Positions 5,112-5,717 of a stretch of 5,717 nt of DNA are shown piece by piece. The stretch lies in the NCBI GenBank assembly GCA_045579045.1, contig JAZNLL010000051.1, positions 1 through 5,717 on the forward strand, written 5' to 3'. Source of the stretch: Avoscillospira sp045579045. GTDB taxonomy: Bacteria > Bacillota > Clostridia > Oscillospirales > Oscillospiraceae. Position 1 is the stretch's first letter. Each line of letters starts with the position of its first letter. Below the pieces are notes generated by a model, which worked only from the letters and a program-made list of their open reading frames with translations, was not told the origin of the DNA and made no database searches. The position numbers were made by a program, and so were the translations under genes.

Positions 5112-5717
5112 ATGATGAAAAATACCGAAAAAACCATGGAAAAAATCGTCGCCCTGTGTAAGGGTCGCGGTTTCGTCTTCTCCGGCTCCGAGATCTACGG
5201 CGGCCTGGCCAACACCTGGGACTACGGCCCTCTGGGTGTGGAACTGAAGAACAATGTCAAAAAAGCATGGTGGAAGAAATTTGTCCAGGAAAGCCCCTAC
5301 AATGTGGGTCTGGACGCCGCCATTTTGATGAACCCTCAGACCTGGGTCGCCTCCGGTCACGTGGGCGGTTTCTCCGATCCCCTCATGGACTGCAAGGAGT
5401 GCAAGGAGCGCTTCCGTGCCGATAAGGTCATCGAAGACTGGTGCAAGGAAAATAATTTCGAACTGTCCAAGCCCATCGATGCTTTCTCTCAGGACGAGAT
5501 GAAGCAGTTTGTTGAAGAGCATCACATCGGCTGCCCCTCCTGCGGCGGCTTCAACTGGACCGACATCCGTAAGTTCAACCTGATGTTCAAGACCTTCCAG
5601 GGCGTTACCGAGGATGCCAAGAATACCGTTTATCTGCGCCCCGAGACCGCTCAGGGTATCTTCGTCAACTTCCAGAACGTCCAGCGCACCACCCGCCGGA
5701 AGCTGCCCTTCGGCATC
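5112..5717 (+). CDS. glyQS: Glycine--tRNA ligase, single-chain dimeric type, N-terminal part (runs off window)
   Basis: Class II aminoacyl-tRNA synthetase that charges tRNA-Gly with glycine using ATP; the family works as an alpha2 dimer, not the alpha2beta2 type. The open frame gives 202 residues to the window end, out of roughly 460 expected. Signatures are the class II N-terminal block FSGSEIYGGLANTWDYGPLG (residues 23-42), WVASGHVGGFSDP (78-90), two CxxC pairs (C94/C97 and C141/C144) that could bind zinc, FNLMF (155-159) and the motif 2 region YLRPETAQGIFVNF (174-187). The ATG at 5112 has AGGAGG 8 nt upstream; a second ATG follows at 5115 but is worse spaced. Codons lean strongly to C-ending forms (ggc, atc, ttc, gac), more than in neighbouring genes, as expected for high expression. 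The gene has its own promoter with a short hairpin leader and no T-box. Confidence 0.97.
   Translation, partial: MMKNTEKTMEKIVALCKGRGFVFSGSEIYGGLANTWDYGPLGVELKNNVKKAWWKKFVQESPYNVGLDAAILMNPQTWVASGHVGGFSDPLMDCKECKERFRADKVIEDWCKENNFELSKPIDAFSQDEMKQFVEEHHIGCPSCGGFNWTDIRKFNLMFKTFQGVTEDAKNTVYLRPETAQGIFVNFQNVQRTTRRKLPFGI

Noticed and set aside
4995..5525. Minus-strand open frame opposite glyQS
   Set aside because: The plus strand encodes an unambiguous glycyl-tRNA synthetase over the same bases; the minus frame is a shadow.

Overview
The window looks like ordinary chromosome from a low- to mid-GC Gram-positive anaerobe of the class Clostridia, most likely a gut Oscillospiraceae/Ruminococcaceae relative. 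This rests on the protein types (TrmD, RimM, a ThiD-like pyridoxamine kinase, a VanW-domain cell-envelope protein, a DUF3810-type membrane metalloprotease, a dimeric-type glycyl-tRNA synthetase), the strong AGGAG-type ribosome binding sites, and sigma-A promoters of which two are TGTGn extended -10 types. Genus cannot be read from the sequence alone. There is no mobile element, CRISPR array, RNA gene or phage signature.

Layout, left to right. (1) 1-890, minus strand: the 5' part of trmD overlaps the end of rimM by 11 bp, giving a tRNA-modification / 30S-maturation operon with its own promoter. (2) 891-1042: a divergent intergenic region with back-to-back promoters. (3) 1043-1870, plus: pyridoxal/pyridoxamine kinase. 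(4) 1871-1970: a near-consensus promoter, a short leader hairpin and a strong ribosome binding site. (5) 1971-3818, plus: a membrane-anchored peptidoglycan-binding/VanW-domain protein whose best-placed start codon is ATT. (6) 3822-3857: a perfect 16-bp terminator hairpin shared with the convergent gene. (7) 3859-4914, minus: a three-helix membrane protein with a HELAH metalloprotease motif. (8) 4915-5111: a divergent intergenic region with a 7-bp tandem repeat, a hairpin over the ribosome binding site of the minus-strand gene, and a strong promoter with a short hairpin leader for the plus-strand gene. (9) 5112-5717, plus: the first 202 residues of glycyl-tRNA synthetase.

Functionally this is translation housekeeping (TrmD, RimM, GlyRS) interleaved with vitamin B6 salvage and two cell-envelope proteins. 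Apart from rimM-trmD, each gene appears to be its own transcription unit, and no multi-gene novel system is visible. The points most worth a second look are translational: the apparent ATT start of the VanW-domain gene with its two-codon upstream ORF, the hairpin that encloses the Shine-Dalgarno of the metalloprotease gene next to heptanucleotide repeats, and the short T-box-less leader of glyQS.
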